Assembly: GCF_012911815.1 (NCBI RefSeq)
Contig: NZ_JAATNW010000010.1
Location: 29,810-93,809, forward strand
DNA: 64,000 bases
Source of the DNA: Alteromonas ponticola
GTDB taxonomy: Bacteria > Pseudomonadota > Gammaproteobacteria > Enterobacterales > Alteromonadaceae
Direction: 5' to 3'
Shown here: one piece after another, positions 52,761 to 63,363 of the stretch
Layout of the letters: each line of letters starts with the position of its first letter
Numbering within the stretch: position 1 is the stretch's first letter
Translations under genes and position numbers: made by a program
The notes under the pieces: model-generated
Databases searched by the model: none
What the model saw: the letters and a program-made list of their open reading frames with translations, nothing else
Told to the model about the DNA's origin: nothing

Positions 52761-54692
52761 GTGTCTGCTTTACATATAAAAATTATAAACTTTAGGCAAA
52801 TTACGCATTTTTTGGCCGCCTCGCTGGCAATGCTTATGCTTATTGGAATCAGTTCTTCAGCAGACGCAAAAGTCACAGGTCAGTCAATTTTCGGGGAAGA
52901 GGTAAATCAGCTTTTACTTTTGACCTTGCATCATCCCGCTGACGCCATCGAACAGGCGCAAGACAAGTTAAAGAGTGCACAAACCGACCAACAAAAAAGT
53001 CAGCTGCATTTTGTCCTCGCACGTGCTTATAGCGAACTGCTTCTGCCATTCAAAGCGCGTGAAGAAGCGCAAAAAGCGCAATCACTGATTAATGACAGCA
53101 CCGGCAATGAATTTAAAAGTTATATTTCACTTTCCATCGCTGAAGCCAGCGCAATATCGGGCCTGGCAGATGATATTGAAGCCTCAGTGAAAAGTGAACT
53201 GGCCAAGGCTCGCAAACAAAATAATCTTAACATCCAGGCGTATGCACTACGCGTGGCGGGATTGGTGCAGCTAACATTAAACTCTCCTGACAAAGCGCTG
53301 TCACGCTTTCAGGAGGGCTATGCACTAACCCAGAAATATCCAATAAGACTCAAACCGGCTGATTTTGCCTACTGGATTGCGATGGTTTATGAAAATCAGG
53401 GCGAACCACAACTGGCAATCCCCTACTTTACTGAGGCTCAGAAGTACTATCAGCAACAATCTTTATCGATTGGAAAAGTACGCACCGAAATTGGTCTGGG
53501 AAAAGCGTTGATCGCGACGGGGCAGACCAATGAGGGTTTGCTGGTGCTAAGGGACGCTGCTGAGCTTGCATTAGAGGTACAGGATCTTCAGGGTGTCGCC
53601 AACAGCTACCGGCATATTGCTGAACAGTTGATATTGCGCAACGAGGCTGAACAGGCTGAACCGTTCCTACAAGATGCCCTTATTATCTTCAACGACGGCC
53701 GCAACCCTTTTATGCAGATTTCCGTGCTGTTGGCCCTGGCTGAAGTCCATTTGCAAAAAGATGCCTATGCTACCTCCAAAGACTATTTAAAGCGCGCGTT
53801 AGCGTTAGCTGAGGGTGATTCATTTTTAGCCCAACGAATTGATATTAACCGAAAAATGGCGCAAGTGCTGGCAGATCAGGCGGATTTCTCTGCAGCATAC
53901 GACCTGATGGTGAACAATGCCACCGCTCAGGGTAAATTGTTTAAAGAGCGAAATAGTAAGCGTTTACTACGCCTTAAAACTGAGTTTGAAGTGGAGCAGC
54001 AGCAGATTCAAAATGCGTTACTGACGGAACAAAATTTGCGTCAGCGCGCTGAAATAAGAACCCGTCAGGAAACCCAAAAATACGGTTTTATGCTTATCTT
54101 TTTATTAATTGTTATCACGTTACTGATGCTGTGGTTATATATCAAAGGCAAGCGCCATCGTCAGCATCTCGAAGCGCTGGCCAACGAAGATGTGCTGACC
54201 ACACTGTTGACGCGCAGGAAAGCTCTGGATCTGGTTGATCAGCAGTTAAAACTGGCGCAGCGACACGGTGAAACCATTTCACTGGCGTTGCTCGACCTGG
54301 ATCATTTTAAACGCGTAAACGATAAATTTGGCCATCAAACAGGTGACAATGTTCTTCGTTCGTTTGGTATTCTTGCCGCAAATACATTCAGAAGTACCGA
54401 CATTCTGGGCCGTTACGGTGGCGAAGAATTTTTGTTTGCTTTTCCGCATACGTCTGTAGAACAGGTGGAAGAAATGCTGCAAAAGTTCGCGGAGACAGTA
54501 AAAACTATTCCGGAAAACATTCATTGCCCTGAGATGCAGACTTCAGTTTCCATCGGTCTGATTGAAGCCCGTGATAAATTATCAACCAGTGAACTGATTG
54601 CGTTGGCAGACCAAGCCCTTTATCAGGCCAAAGAAGCAGGTCGTGATCGTATTGTTCGATATCAGTCACTTTCTGAGGAACCGCGCAGCTAG
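52761..54692 (+). CDS. TPR-containing diguanylate cyclase
   Basis: About 643 residues if the GTG at 52761 is the start; a TTG at 52746 is also possible, and no ATG precedes the signal segment. An export signal (I-T-H-F-L-A-A-S-L-A-M-L-M-L-I-G-I-S-S-S-A-D-A) is followed by a periplasmic tetratricopeptide region (about 40-400), a coiled coil, one membrane span (F-M-L-I-F-L-L-I-V-I-T-L-L-M-L-W-L-Y) and a cytoplasmic GGDEF domain with G-G-E-E-F. Likely makes cyclic di-GMP in response to a periplasmic signal bound by the TPR part. Confidence 0.85.
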   Translation: MSALHIKIINFRQITHFLAASLAMLMLIGISSSADAKVTGQSIFGEEVNQLLLLTLHHPADAIEQAQDKLKSAQTDQQKSQLHFVLARAYSELLLPFKAREEAQKAQSLINDSTGNEFKSYISLSIAEASAISGLADDIEASVKSELAKARKQNNLNIQAYALRVAGLVQLTLNSPDKALSRFQEGYALTQKYPIRLKPADFAYWIAMVYENQGEPQLAIPYFTEAQKYYQQQSLSIGKVRTEIGLGKALIATGQTNEGLLVLRDAAELALEVQDLQGVANSYRHIAEQLILRNEAEQAEPFLQDALIIFNDGRNPFMQISVLLALAEVHLQKDAYATSKDYLKRALALAEGDSFLAQRIDINRKMAQVLADQADFSAAYDLMVNNATAQGKLFKERNSKRLLRLKTEFEVEQQQIQNALLTEQNLRQRAEIRTRQETQKYGFMLIFLLIVITLLMLWLYIKGKRHRQHLEALANEDVLTTLLTRRKALDLVDQQLKLAQRHGETISLALLDLDHFKRVNDKFGHQTGDNVLRSFGILAANTFRSTDILGRYGGEEFLFAFPHTSVEQVEEMLQKFAETVKTIPENIHCPEMQTSVSIGLIEARDKLSTSELIALADQALYQAKEAGRDRIVRYQSLSEEPRS

Positions 54693-54708
54693 TGCTCCTT
54701 ACTCTATT

Positions 54709-57048
54709 GTGAAACAAGGGTTTATACTAACCAAACGTATTATTCAATCTGCCGAGGGGGAGCGGGTTGAGCTTTGGATTGCGTCAAGTGAAGGTAGCGT
54801 CAGAGTTGTCAGTGAACCACAGGAAAATGTGTGTTTTATTTGTTCATCCCTGCTTAAGCAAACTCAGAGTGTGTGTGCGCAAGCAGGGATTTCGGTAACA
54901 TTTGAATCATGTACCTTCAGCACGCTTGAACAAAAGCCAGTAACGTTGATTCGCACACGTAGTGAACAGCAAATGCGACAGCTACGAAAGCAAGCAAATG
55001 CGGAAGGGATCACGTTGTACGAAGCAGATGTAAAGCTAGTCGATCGTTATCTGATGGAACGGTTTGCGCAGGGTTCAATCGATTACACCTTCACACCGTC
55101 AGCTAATAAAGACTCACCCGAAGTTAAAATCAAGGGTGGCAATTATCTTCCCACACTAATCTCACTGTCTTTGGACATTGAATGTGATGAACACGAGAAT
55201 CTCTATTCCGTGGCCTTAGCAGGAGCGACGTGGAACGAAGTAATTATAAATCATGCTGCGGTTACCGATAAACAATACGGTGAATATAAGTTAACCGTGG
55301 TGGACTCAGAAAAAGCCCTGCTCGAAGCACTCTGTCGTTCAATACGAGCCGCAGATCCAGACTTAATTTTAGGCTGGAACGTGAAGCAATTTGATTTTTC
55401 CGTGCTCGAGAGAAGAGCGCAACGATGCGCGGTTAAACTCGTGCTGGGCCGGGATAGCAGTGCAATAAGCGTGAACCAATGGGAATCGGGTCAAACCATT
55501 GTCAATATCGCAGGTCGCGTTATCATTGATGGCATAGAAGCGTTAAAAAGCATGGCGTTTTTCTTCGAATCCTTTTCATTGCAATTTGTTGCCACTGCAC
55601 TGCTTAAAAAGCAAAAACTGGTGCATGAAGATGACCAGCTAGCTGCTATCAAATCACTCTATCAAAACAAACCGTTAAAGTTAGCTCAGTACAACTTTGA
55701 AGACTGCGTTCTGGTTAATCAAATAGCCGCTCATACCCAGTTCATTGACTTTCTAGTGTTGAGGTCGCGTTTAACTGGATTGGAAATGAGCCGTCCTGGC
55801 GGTTCAGTTGCGGCCTTTTTGAATTTATATTTACCGCGTATGCACCGTGCTGGCTATGTGTGCGGAGTGCGCCCGCAAAATGGTGGACTGGCCAGTCCCG
55901 GTGGCTATGTAATGAGCTCCATTCCAGGATTGTATAAGAATGTGCTGGTACTCGATTTTAAAAGCCTTTATCCGTCAATAATTCGTACATTCAAAATTGA
56001 TCCCGTCGGTCTGGCCGAAGGTCTGGCAAATGCTGATGACGCTATCGAAGGTTTCAGGGGCGCCAAATTTTCACGCAACACCCATTTTCTTCCCGACATT
56101 ATTACCCAGTTATGGCGAGAACGGGACGAAGCAAAAAAAGCGAATGATCAGGCACGTTCACAAGCCATCAAAATATTAATGAATTCATTTTACGGGGTTT
56201 TGGGTAGTGGTGGCTGCCCCTTATACGATCCACGCCTTGCCAGCTCCATTACCCTGCGTGGTCACGAAATTATGCAACAAACCAAACAGTGGATCGAAGA
56301 CGCTGGCTATAAAGTGATATACGGTGACACCGATTCAACCTTTGTGCACATCGGCGATCAGCGATCCCTTGAAGAAGGAAATGCGGTTGGGGTTGAGTTA
56401 CAAAAGCTGATTAACCAGCGCTGGGAAAATGAATTACAAACCCGTTTCGGACTAGCGTGTCATTTAGAAATCGAATTCGAAACCCATTTCCATCAGTTTT
56501 TTATGCCCACGATTCGCAACTCAGAGCTTGGCAGTAAAAAAAGATATGCAGGTCTGGTTGAGTATGCAGGAGAGCCAAAACTCATTTTTAAAGGATTAGA
56601 AAATGTGCGCTCAGACTGGACGGCCATGGCAAGAGCGTTTCAACACCAGCTCTACACCAGCGTATTTACCAATCAGCCTGTAAAACCGCTTATACTGACC
56701 TTAATTGATAAACTTAAAGCAGGTAAGTTGGATGACAATCTGATTTACACTAAGCGGCTACGCAAGCCTACTCAACAGTACGTAAAAAATGTGCCGCCCC
56801 ACGTGAGGGCGGCAAAACAGGAAGACGAAATTCGTCTTGCCCAGGGACTACCGTTAAAGTTTAATCGCTCCACTGTGGTCAAATATGTTATGACCTTACA
56901 AGGTCCGCAAACCACTTCTGCGGTTAGCAGTCCGCTTGATTATGACCATTACGTTGAGAAGCAGATCAAACCCATTGCAGAAAGCATTCTGCCTGTTATC
57001 GGTATCGAGTTTGAAAAACTGACTTCCACACAGCTTGGGTTGTTTTGA
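54709..57048 (+). CDS. polB: DNA polymerase II
   Basis: 779 residues from a GTG at 54709, nearly the same length as E. coli Pol II (783). Family B motifs: exonuclease D-I-E near residue 156, D-F-K-S-L-Y-P-S-I-I near 417 and Y-G-D-T-D-S near 537. A translesion and replication-restart polymerase. The start lies 16 bases after the preceding cyclase gene. I see no LexA box directly upstream, unlike E. coli polB. Its stop codon directly abuts the stop of the convergent efflux adaptor. Confidence 0.93.
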   Translation: MKQGFILTKRIIQSAEGERVELWIASSEGSVRVVSEPQENVCFICSSLLKQTQSVCAQAGISVTFESCTFSTLEQKPVTLIRTRSEQQMRQLRKQANAEGITLYEADVKLVDRYLMERFAQGSIDYTFTPSANKDSPEVKIKGGNYLPTLISLSLDIECDEHENLYSVALAGATWNEVIINHAAVTDKQYGEYKLTVVDSEKALLEALCRSIRAADPDLILGWNVKQFDFSVLERRAQRCAVKLVLGRDSSAISVNQWESGQTIVNIAGRVIIDGIEALKSMAFFFESFSLQFVATALLKKQKLVHEDDQLAAIKSLYQNKPLKLAQYNFEDCVLVNQIAAHTQFIDFLVLRSRLTGLEMSRPGGSVAAFLNLYLPRMHRAGYVCGVRPQNGGLASPGGYVMSSIPGLYKNVLVLDFKSLYPSIIRTFKIDPVGLAEGLANADDAIEGFRGAKFSRNTHFLPDIITQLWRERDEAKKANDQARSQAIKILMNSFYGVLGSGGCPLYDPRLASSITLRGHEIMQQTKQWIEDAGYKVIYGDTDSTFVHIGDQRSLEEGNAVGVELQKLINQRWENELQTRFGLACHLEIEFETHFHQFFMPTIRNSELGSKKRYAGLVEYAGEPKLIFKGLENVRSDWTAMARAFQHQLYTSVFTNQPVKPLILTLIDKLKAGKLDDNLIYTKRLRKPTQQYVKNVPPHVRAAKQEDEIRLAQGLPLKFNRSTVVKYVMTLQGPQTTSAVSSPLDYDHYVEKQIKPIAESILPVIGIEFEKLTSTQLGLF

Positions 57049-58140
57049 TTAAATGCCGTTAGTTTTAGCAGTAATCATGGTATCGCCCCCACTTAGTCTC
57101 ACCTTCTGACCTTGTTGTAAGCGTTCAGCGCCTCGCGTAATAACCGGCCGAGACGCCTCAAATTCACCAAACACTTCGATCCGCTCACCCACACCAATGC
57201 CTGTTGTCACTGCGATTTGCTGAGCTTCATTTTCACCGTTAACCTGATAGATATAAGCGCCAGTTTTGCGCAGTACGAGGGCATCACGTGGTACGGTCAT
57301 GCCGTGATGTTTTTCGCTATGGGGTAAAGAGACACGAATTGCACTGCCAATGGGAAAATCTGCTGGTTTTAGCGCCACTCTCAGTTCCATCATTCTGGAG
57401 TTAGCATTACCCACGGGTACCACAGCACGTACTTTCTGAAGTACCTCACGACTGTTGTTTTTAACCTTCACGTGCAGTCCATCTGAGACGAAGGGAATAA
57501 CGGTAAGCGGTGCACGAATTGCAGCTTCCACCTGAGTAGGATCGACTATGCGAAGCAGCGTTTGCCCTGTGCTGATGTACTCACCGGGTGATTGCAGGCG
57601 TTCAACAACTAATGTATCAAATGGTGCCCGGACTTCACTCTGTGCAATCTGATATTCGGTCATTTCTTTGGACGCTTTTGCCTGAGCTAATTCCTGACGG
57701 GCTATTTCCAATTCAGCACCTGTTTCATCAAGCTGGTCTTTAGACACGTTTTGCTGTGCAGCCATGGACATAAAGCGCTCGAGTTTTCTATTGGCCAACG
57801 ATACGCGCGCTTCCCACTTAGCGATATTGGCCTTGTCCTGAGCCAGACTCAATTGCAACCGTTTATCGTCAAGCTTGATCAAGACATCACCGGTATTAAC
57901 CCTTTGCCCGACATCGGCCATCCACAGCACCCTGCCCGCCACTTCCGATGCGATTTGTGCATCAACCCGGCTCACTACCGTTCCCGGTACCCAAACCTGC
58001 TCTGCGATTTCTTCTTGCAGTATCTGATCTACTTCAACCAGCGTTGGTGGTGGTGCAGGCGGCTCCTGCGCTAACACTGAAAAACACATTACTAATGAAA
58101 AAACGGAGACTGCGAGTGGCTTCATAAAAATCCTGTTCAT
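57049..58140 (-). CDS. RND efflux periplasmic adaptor (membrane fusion protein)
   Basis: 363 residues with signal peptide (L-A-V-S-V-F-S-L-V-M-C-F-S-V-L-A-Q) and the HlyD/AcrA layout. Lipoyl half (V-S-R-V-D-A-Q-I-A-S-E-V-A-G-R-V), a coiled-coil hairpin (about 85-150), second lipoyl half (A-P-F-D-T-L-V-V-E-R), then beta-barrel and membrane-proximal domains. No lipobox Cys at the processing site. It starts 9 bases after the pump gene ends. Links the inner-membrane pump to an outer-membrane channel encoded elsewhere. Confidence 0.93.
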   Translation of the reverse strand: MNRIFMKPLAVSVFSLVMCFSVLAQEPPAPPPTLVEVDQILQEEIAEQVWVPGTVVSRVDAQIASEVAGRVLWMADVGQRVNTGDVLIKLDDKRLQLSLAQDKANIAKWEARVSLANRKLERFMSMAAQQNVSKDQLDETGAELEIARQELAQAKASKEMTEYQIAQSEVRAPFDTLVVERLQSPGEYISTGQTLLRIVDPTQVEAAIRAPLTVIPFVSDGLHVKVKNNSREVLQKVRAVVPVGNANSRMMELRVALKPADFPIGSAIRVSLPHSEKHHGMTVPRDALVLRKTGAYIYQVNGENEAQQIAVTTGIGVGERIEVFGEFEASRPVITRGAERLQQGQKVRLSGGDTMITAKTNGI

Positions 58141-58149
58141 AACGATACC

Positions 58150-61100
58150 TCAAAATTTATCATCAAATTTTTGCTGCTTTGCATCAAGTAATGGACCTGC
58201 ACCCGGCCGTGAAAAACTTGCGCCTTTCTTCCAGGGTAAACTGAACTCCATTTGCAGTAGGGTGGGTAATAACAACAAGGTAAAAATGGTACTAACGGCC
58301 ATGCCCCCAACAATAACGGCAGCCATGCCGCGATAAATCACACTGCCAGCACCAGGCAACAGCAATAGGGGTAACATGCCAAACAAAGACGTCAGGGTAC
58401 TCATGAAAATAGGCCGCAAACGCACCAGAATTGCCTGGTGTACCGCATCAGTTCGGTTGAGCCCTTCACGCTCGCCAATGCGGGTTTGGTGCACCAGCAA
58501 AATGGCGTTATTGACAACCAGCCCAAGTAAAATGACAAAACCAATCATGGTGAGTAGATCCATGGGTTGAAATTGGAATAGGTTCATAATCTGAACGGCT
58601 GAAATTCCGCCGACCGTAGCCAAAGGCAGCGCCAGCGCAACCAAAATGCTGTCTTTAAATGAACGGAACAGCCCTGCCATGAGCACAACTAACAGCCCCA
58701 TCGCCAACAAGAAGTTCTGGCTCATGGTTTTAATTGCCGTTTTCAGACTATCGGCACTGCCGCCGTAACTGATATTTCCGTTAGGCGGCATAACTGCTCT
58801 GATTAGCGGTTCAACCTTCTCCTCAATAATGGTCATTGCTTCTTCAAGTGTCATGCCTTCAGGTGGGTTGAAGTTAAGTGATAACGTTCTGCGCCGATCA
58901 ATACGCTGAATTCGAGTTGGGCCAACATTGCGCTCAACCGAGACCAACTCACCTAATTGCACCATCTCTCCGCTGGGAGTCACTATTGGTGTAGAAGCAA
59001 GTTCCTCTGGCGTAGCCCAGTCCTGCGCGCGAAAGATAATATTTAATCGCTTGATTCCATCAAAGTATTCCCCTACGTACATACCATCGCCCATCGCACG
59101 CACAAGATTGGCCATGTGCTGACGACTGTAACCAACTTCCATAATTCGGCTGTCCTGCGGGATAAATTGTAATTGGGGCTCAGCTTGTTCCAATGGGGGA
59201 TTAGAACGTACTTGCGAGCCGGGAAAGGTTTCTTGAATGAGTTCCATGCCTCTTTGTGCAGCGATAACCAGGCCATCTTGATCGGTACCCTGCAGATGCA
59301 CGTCAATAGAGCGACCGTTACCGAAACCACCAAACAAATTGCCTTGCATTGCAAATGTCTGGGTGTCTGGCAGGTCTTTAAGGATCTCATCGCGAACTAA
59401 GGTTTCAAGCTCTTTTACTTTAGCTTGATCTTTCGCTCTGACGCCTAAGGTGCCACCGTTAGTCCAGGTAATGATGTAATAATTTTTCAAAGCTGGCGAC
59501 TTCTGCCCATCCATATATGGCTGTAAACGCTCAACCACTTTGGTCATGATTTCATCGGTTATAAACTGATTGCTAGCGCCAGCTGGGAAATTAAAGAATG
59601 CATCGACCGCGTCCCGCTTGACGGGAGGAAGATAGTCCAGTTTAGGGAACATGAGTACACTGGCGGTAATCGGAATGGTCATTAAGGCAAGCGCCAGCAC
59701 AACGCGCTTTATGGAAGTGTTTGTCAGCCGCATAATTCCGGCGGCGATCCGGGTCCACAGCCCCTCTAGCTTGTCTTTAGGGTGATCAGAACTGAGCAAT
59801 TTGCTGGCAATGACAGGTAACACGGTGACGGCGACAACGAGTGAAATACTCACTGCAATTGCTATGGTCAATGCCAGATCAGCAAACAACTGCCCCTCGA
59901 CGTCTTTAATAAATATGACGGGAATAAAAATGGCCACGGTGGTCGCAGTTGACGCCATTAAGGCGCCAAACACTTCTTTCGTTCCGGCGTAGCTCGCGTC
60001 AGCCTCATTCGCACTATTTTTTTGTCGTCGAACGATATTTTCAAGCACGACTATTGCTGCGTCTAAAACCATGCCTACAGCAAAGGCCAGACCAGCCAGT
60101 GAAATAACATTAAGTGAGCGTCCGGTAATATTAAGTACAACGAAAGTGCTCAACAAAGAAATTGGGATCGCCATCGCAACAATTAGCGTTGCCCGCATTT
60201 GTCGCATGAACAACCATAGAATACCTACCGCTAAAAGCACACCGATAAATAAATTGCTGGTGACCAGATTTATTGCCCGGTAAATAAATACGGACGCGTC
60301 AAACGACTGCACCATGGTGAGCTTTTCGTCTGCCAACATGTTTTGATTGATATCGGCGACTTTATCCTTTACCGCCAGTAAGGTAGCCAGTACGTTTGCA
60401 TCATTTTCACGGCTTATTCTTACAGAAATGGCCGGATTGCCGTTTTGTATGCTGATACTATCGTTATCTGCCCTTTGAATACGAATATCAGCAATATCAC
60501 GCAAATGCACAGGACTGCCATTGCGCCACTCTAAAATCATGTCGCCCATTTTCTGAGGTTCGTACTTACCTTCGAACCGCAGTGTGTAGCGTCTGCGCCC
60601 CACTTCAACGAAGCCTCCAGATACGTCTGTAGCACTGCCCAGCGCCCCGGTAATTTGTGTCAGGTCGATACCTAACTCTGCTGCTTTATAGGGGTCAAAG
60701 ACAATCTGAAACTCTTCTTCTCCCCCCACTCCGCTTTGCATTTGTGCGCTGGAAACGCCAGGAATTGCTTCTAACTGTGGTTTGATTTCATCATCAAAGT
60801 AAGTAACGTAATGGTTAATCTCATTCTGATTTCCTGGCAATTTCTGTAAGAAAAAATAGGTCAGCGCAGGTTCATCTCCTCCCCCACCGCCCAGATTTAT
60901 ATTGGGTGATAGCGCGTCGCGTGGAAGCGGAGGTACGCGATTCATTCGGCTGACCACTTCTATAAGTGTTTTTTGCATGTCAGTATCAAGATCGAACTGC
61001 AGATTAATCCAAGCATTGCCCTGATTCGCCCATGCCGACATGCTATGTAATCCGGGTATGCCCTGTAAAACTTCTTCCTGCGGTTCTAATATTTCAGACT

Positions 61101-61278
61101 CAATCTCTTCAGGTGATGCAGCTCGCCAGCTTGTTTGTATGGAAATTTGGGGACGTTCAATTTCAGGAAATAACTGAATTGGCAGTTTGAATAAACTGTA
61201 AAGGCCCAATGCTGCAACAATAGCAACGACAATGGTAACGCCTGAAGCATTCTTAATTGCAGTACGTGTGATGTCCAT
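58150..61278 (-). CDS. RND multidrug efflux permease (AcrB family)
   Basis: 1042 residues, the normal AcrB-family length. Typical N-terminal helix, docking motif near residue 40 (P-E-I-E-R-P-Q-I-S-I-Q-T-S-W), the proton-relay region with F-A-V-G-M-V-L-D-A-A-I-V-V-L-E-N (paired Asp near 405) and 12 membrane spans split by two large periplasmic loops. Exports hydrophobic compounds using the proton gradient. First gene of a two-gene unit with its adaptor; no TetR-type regulator is adjacent. Confidence 0.95.
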   Translation of the reverse strand: MDITRTAIKNASGVTIVVAIVAALGLYSLFKLPIQLFPEIERPQISIQTSWRAASPEEIESEILEPQEEVLQGIPGLHSMSAWANQGNAWINLQFDLDTDMQKTLIEVVSRMNRVPPLPRDALSPNINLGGGGGDEPALTYFFLQKLPGNQNEINHYVTYFDDEIKPQLEAIPGVSSAQMQSGVGGEEEFQIVFDPYKAAELGIDLTQITGALGSATDVSGGFVEVGRRRYTLRFEGKYEPQKMGDMILEWRNGSPVHLRDIADIRIQRADNDSISIQNGNPAISVRISRENDANVLATLLAVKDKVADINQNMLADEKLTMVQSFDASVFIYRAINLVTSNLFIGVLLAVGILWLFMRQMRATLIVAMAIPISLLSTFVVLNITGRSLNVISLAGLAFAVGMVLDAAIVVLENIVRRQKNSANEADASYAGTKEVFGALMASTATTVAIFIPVIFIKDVEGQLFADLALTIAIAVSISLVVAVTVLPVIASKLLSSDHPKDKLEGLWTRIAAGIMRLTNTSIKRVVLALALMTIPITASVLMFPKLDYLPPVKRDAVDAFFNFPAGASNQFITDEIMTKVVERLQPYMDGQKSPALKNYYIITWTNGGTLGVRAKDQAKVKELETLVRDEILKDLPDTQTFAMQGNLFGGFGNGRSIDVHLQGTDQDGLVIAAQRGMELIQETFPGSQVRSNPPLEQAEPQLQFIPQDSRIMEVGYSRQHMANLVRAMGDGMYVGEYFDGIKRLNIIFRAQDWATPEELASTPIVTPSGEMVQLGELVSVERNVGPTRIQRIDRRRTLSLNFNPPEGMTLEEAMTIIEEKVEPLIRAVMPPNGNISYGGSADSLKTAIKTMSQNFLLAMGLLVVLMAGLFRSFKDSILVALALPLATVGGISAVQIMNLFQFQPMDLLTMIGFVILLGLVVNNAILLVHQTRIGEREGLNRTDAVHQAILVRLRPIFMSTLTSLFGMLPLLLLPGAGSVIYRGMAAVIVGGMAVSTIFTLLLLPTLLQMEFSLPWKKGASFSRPGAGPLLDAKQQKFDDKF

Positions 61279-61651
61279 AGTGATACTTTTAGAAGTTGAA
61301 TCCCGTGATATAACTATATGTCGCAGTTAGTATGTAAAAAGTTTAATTCTGCCAATGGCTGGGTTTTTCAGTTAAACGGAGAAAAGGTTTTTTATCGCAG
61401 CTATTCTGCGATAAATGGTCGTTGAAACCTGCAGACTATCGCTAAGGTAGCTTTTTACTGGAAATATATTGAGCGTGTATTTTTTGCTGATGAGGTGTTG
61501 CAAATTAGGAACAAAGCAGATAGCCCGCCCCCAACGCGTTCACATAACCCATTGTATTACATTATTTTTCTCACTTGGCGCGACAGATGCATTAGTGAGG
61601 TGTAAGCAATTGAACAATTCCTGAAAAATTGAGGAAACCAAGGTGATTAAC
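61279..61651. other. Divergent intergenic region
   Basis: 373 bases between the minus-strand RND operon and the plus-strand EF-hand gene. Both promoters should lie here. No palindromic operator was recognised. Confidence 0.4.
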
Positions 61652-62233
61652 ATGAACAAACTACTTACCATAATTGCAGTTTCCACCGTCGCGGCGGCAT
61701 GTACACCCGCTGATGAAAACGTGAAGATTAATACCAACTTTGCTGAACTGGATAAAGATCAGAGTGGCTTTCTCACGGAAAATGAAACTGAGTCTCAGGC
61801 TATAGCAAGTTATTTCGAAAAAATTGATGTAGATTTAGATAATCAAATCAGTGTTAATGAATTTAACGATTACCTTACTACGACACCCGAAGTATTCGAT
61901 GAGAATGTACAAACTGCAGCTAAGATTGAATTGGAAGACAATTCACTTAGCAATGATAGCATCCGCTCTGACGACAATGAGTACAACGTAGACGAAATGA
62001 ATGCCAAATCTGAAGATGAATTTTCACCCGAGACTGATGAAGAACTTTTGGCATCTAGTGAATTTGAAATGATGGACATTGATCGTAACGGCGAAGTGTC
62101 TAAGTCGGAAGCAGCGCGCAGCGGCATTGTTGAAGAATTTAATCGCATGGACGAAAACAATGATCAGTTAATTACTATGGTCGAGTTTTCTAATTACCAA
62201 AACAGGACATTAACCAAAGGTGATGGTGAATAG
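61652..62233 (+). CDS. EF-hand calcium-binding lipoprotein
   Basis: About 193 residues from the ATG at 61652 (AAGGTGATT upstream). Lipobox A-A-A-C near residue 15. Four EF-hand loops in two pairs: DKDQSGFLTENE, DVDLDNQISVNE, DIDRNGEVSKSE and DENNDQLITMVE, each with D-x-D/N-x-D/S/N and a terminal Glu. An acidic spacer separates the pairs. Probably a calcium-responsive or calcium-buffering envelope protein. Partner unknown. Confidence 0.85.
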   Translation: MNKLLTIIAVSTVAAACTPADENVKINTNFAELDKDQSGFLTENETESQAIASYFEKIDVDLDNQISVNEFNDYLTTTPEVFDENVQTAAKIELEDNSLSNDSIRSDDNEYNVDEMNAKSEDEFSPETDEELLASSEFEMMDIDRNGEVSKSEAARSGIVEEFNRMDENNDQLITMVEFSNYQNRTLTKGDGE

Positions 62234-62302
62234 GTTTATTACATTTTTTGCAGTACGATAAATGTAATTTATCCAGCCCCTAACGCATTCGAATTGTAAA
62301 CT

Positions 62303-62324
62303 GAACCCAGCTTACGCTGGGTTC
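62303..62324 (+). terminator. Rho-independent terminator of the EF-hand gene
   Basis: Perfect 9-bp stem (GAACCCAGC / GCTGGGTTC) with a TTAC loop, then TTTGTTT. Nearly the same hairpin recurs at 63651-63670. Confidence 0.85.
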
Positions 62325-62452
62325 TTTGTTTCATTAGTCGGTTAAACGCACGGTTAAGTGAAAATACCCGACTTCGACATTTTAAACATATGAACTGATT
62401 ACACAGAGCGTTACTATTAGCGTCTGATAGGAACAAAAAAAGGATAATAATA

Positions 62453-63280
62453 ATGCGGATAAGAAATGCACTGGTGCTATGCAGTCTTTTATTAGGTTTT
62501 CAGGCGTCAGGTTTTGCCCATGATTTTTGGCTTGAACCGGGCCAATACATATTCAAAGAATCAGCGTCTGTACCCGTTCAATTTAAGATAGGTCACAAAG
62601 ACAGTGCTGATAATTGGAATTTACGTTGGGATAAAATAGTGGCGTTAAGGCTATACACTCCCTCCGGCGTTGCGGACATGGCGGCAAGCATAGTTCCTAA
62701 AACCAATTTACTTCCCGGTTTCGCTAAAAGTGAGAAACTGGCAACTGGTACCTACATTATAGGATTAGAGAGTTACCACAGTTTAAGTGAACTCGAATCA
62801 GCTAAATTTAATGATTATGTCAAAGAAGAAGGGTTAAAAGAGATTTTAGAATATCGTGAAGCCAATGGTTTAATGCAGCACCCTGGTATCGAACTTTATT
62901 CACGAAAGGCTAAAACGATCGTGCAAGTTGGTGATGAGCTTTCAGAGAGTGTGACAAAACCTATCGGCCATACACTGGAGATAGTGCCGCAGCAACATCC
63001 TCTTAAATTAGGCAACAAGGGCGCTCTTGCAGTGAAAGTGCTGTTTAAGGGTAAACCGCTTCAGCACGCACTTATAGAAGCTGCTCCGCTGGCAAAAGCT
63101 AAGCATAAAGAGCAATCCACAAGAACCGATAACCAAGGCATAGCCACGTTTAATTTTTCCCAAAGCGGACCGGTAATGCTAAATGTCATTTGGGGCGTTC
63201 CGTTGACAAACAATGGCCAGGCTGACTTCGAAACCTACTTTTCAAGTCTCACATTCGAAGTAAACAACAGTGACCTTTAG
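62453..63280 (+). CDS. DUF4198 family exported protein
   Basis: 275 residues, signal peptide ending S-G-F-A-H, then the family's N-terminal signature H-D-F-W-L-E-P. The mature part is beta-rich in two halves, the second (from about residue 175) resembling an Ig-like or carboxypeptidase-regulatory-like fold (G-N-K-G-A-L-A-V-K-V-L-F-K-G-K-P-L). Family members are often near metal transporters, with a suggested periplasmic metal-related role. No such transporter is visible here. The N-terminal His could help bind metal, as inference. Confidence 0.8.
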   Translation: MRIRNALVLCSLLLGFQASGFAHDFWLEPGQYIFKESASVPVQFKIGHKDSADNWNLRWDKIVALRLYTPSGVADMAASIVPKTNLLPGFAKSEKLATGTYIIGLESYHSLSELESAKFNDYVKEEGLKEILEYREANGLMQHPGIELYSRKAKTIVQVGDELSESVTKPIGHTLEIVPQQHPLKLGNKGALAVKVLFKGKPLQHALIEAAPLAKAKHKEQSTRTDNQGIATFNFSQSGPVMLNVIWGVPLTNNGQADFETYFSSLTFEVNNSDL

Positions 63281-63363
63281 TAACAGGGCGTCTATACATC
63301 ATTATCCGATAAGAGAATCCTCCTAATTAACAGTGACACCTTGATGCCACTTCCAAAACAAAG

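Noticed and set aside
54600..54720. LexA box upstream of polB
   Set aside because: No CTGT-N8-ACAG match was found near the GTG start, although polB is SOS-controlled in E. coli.
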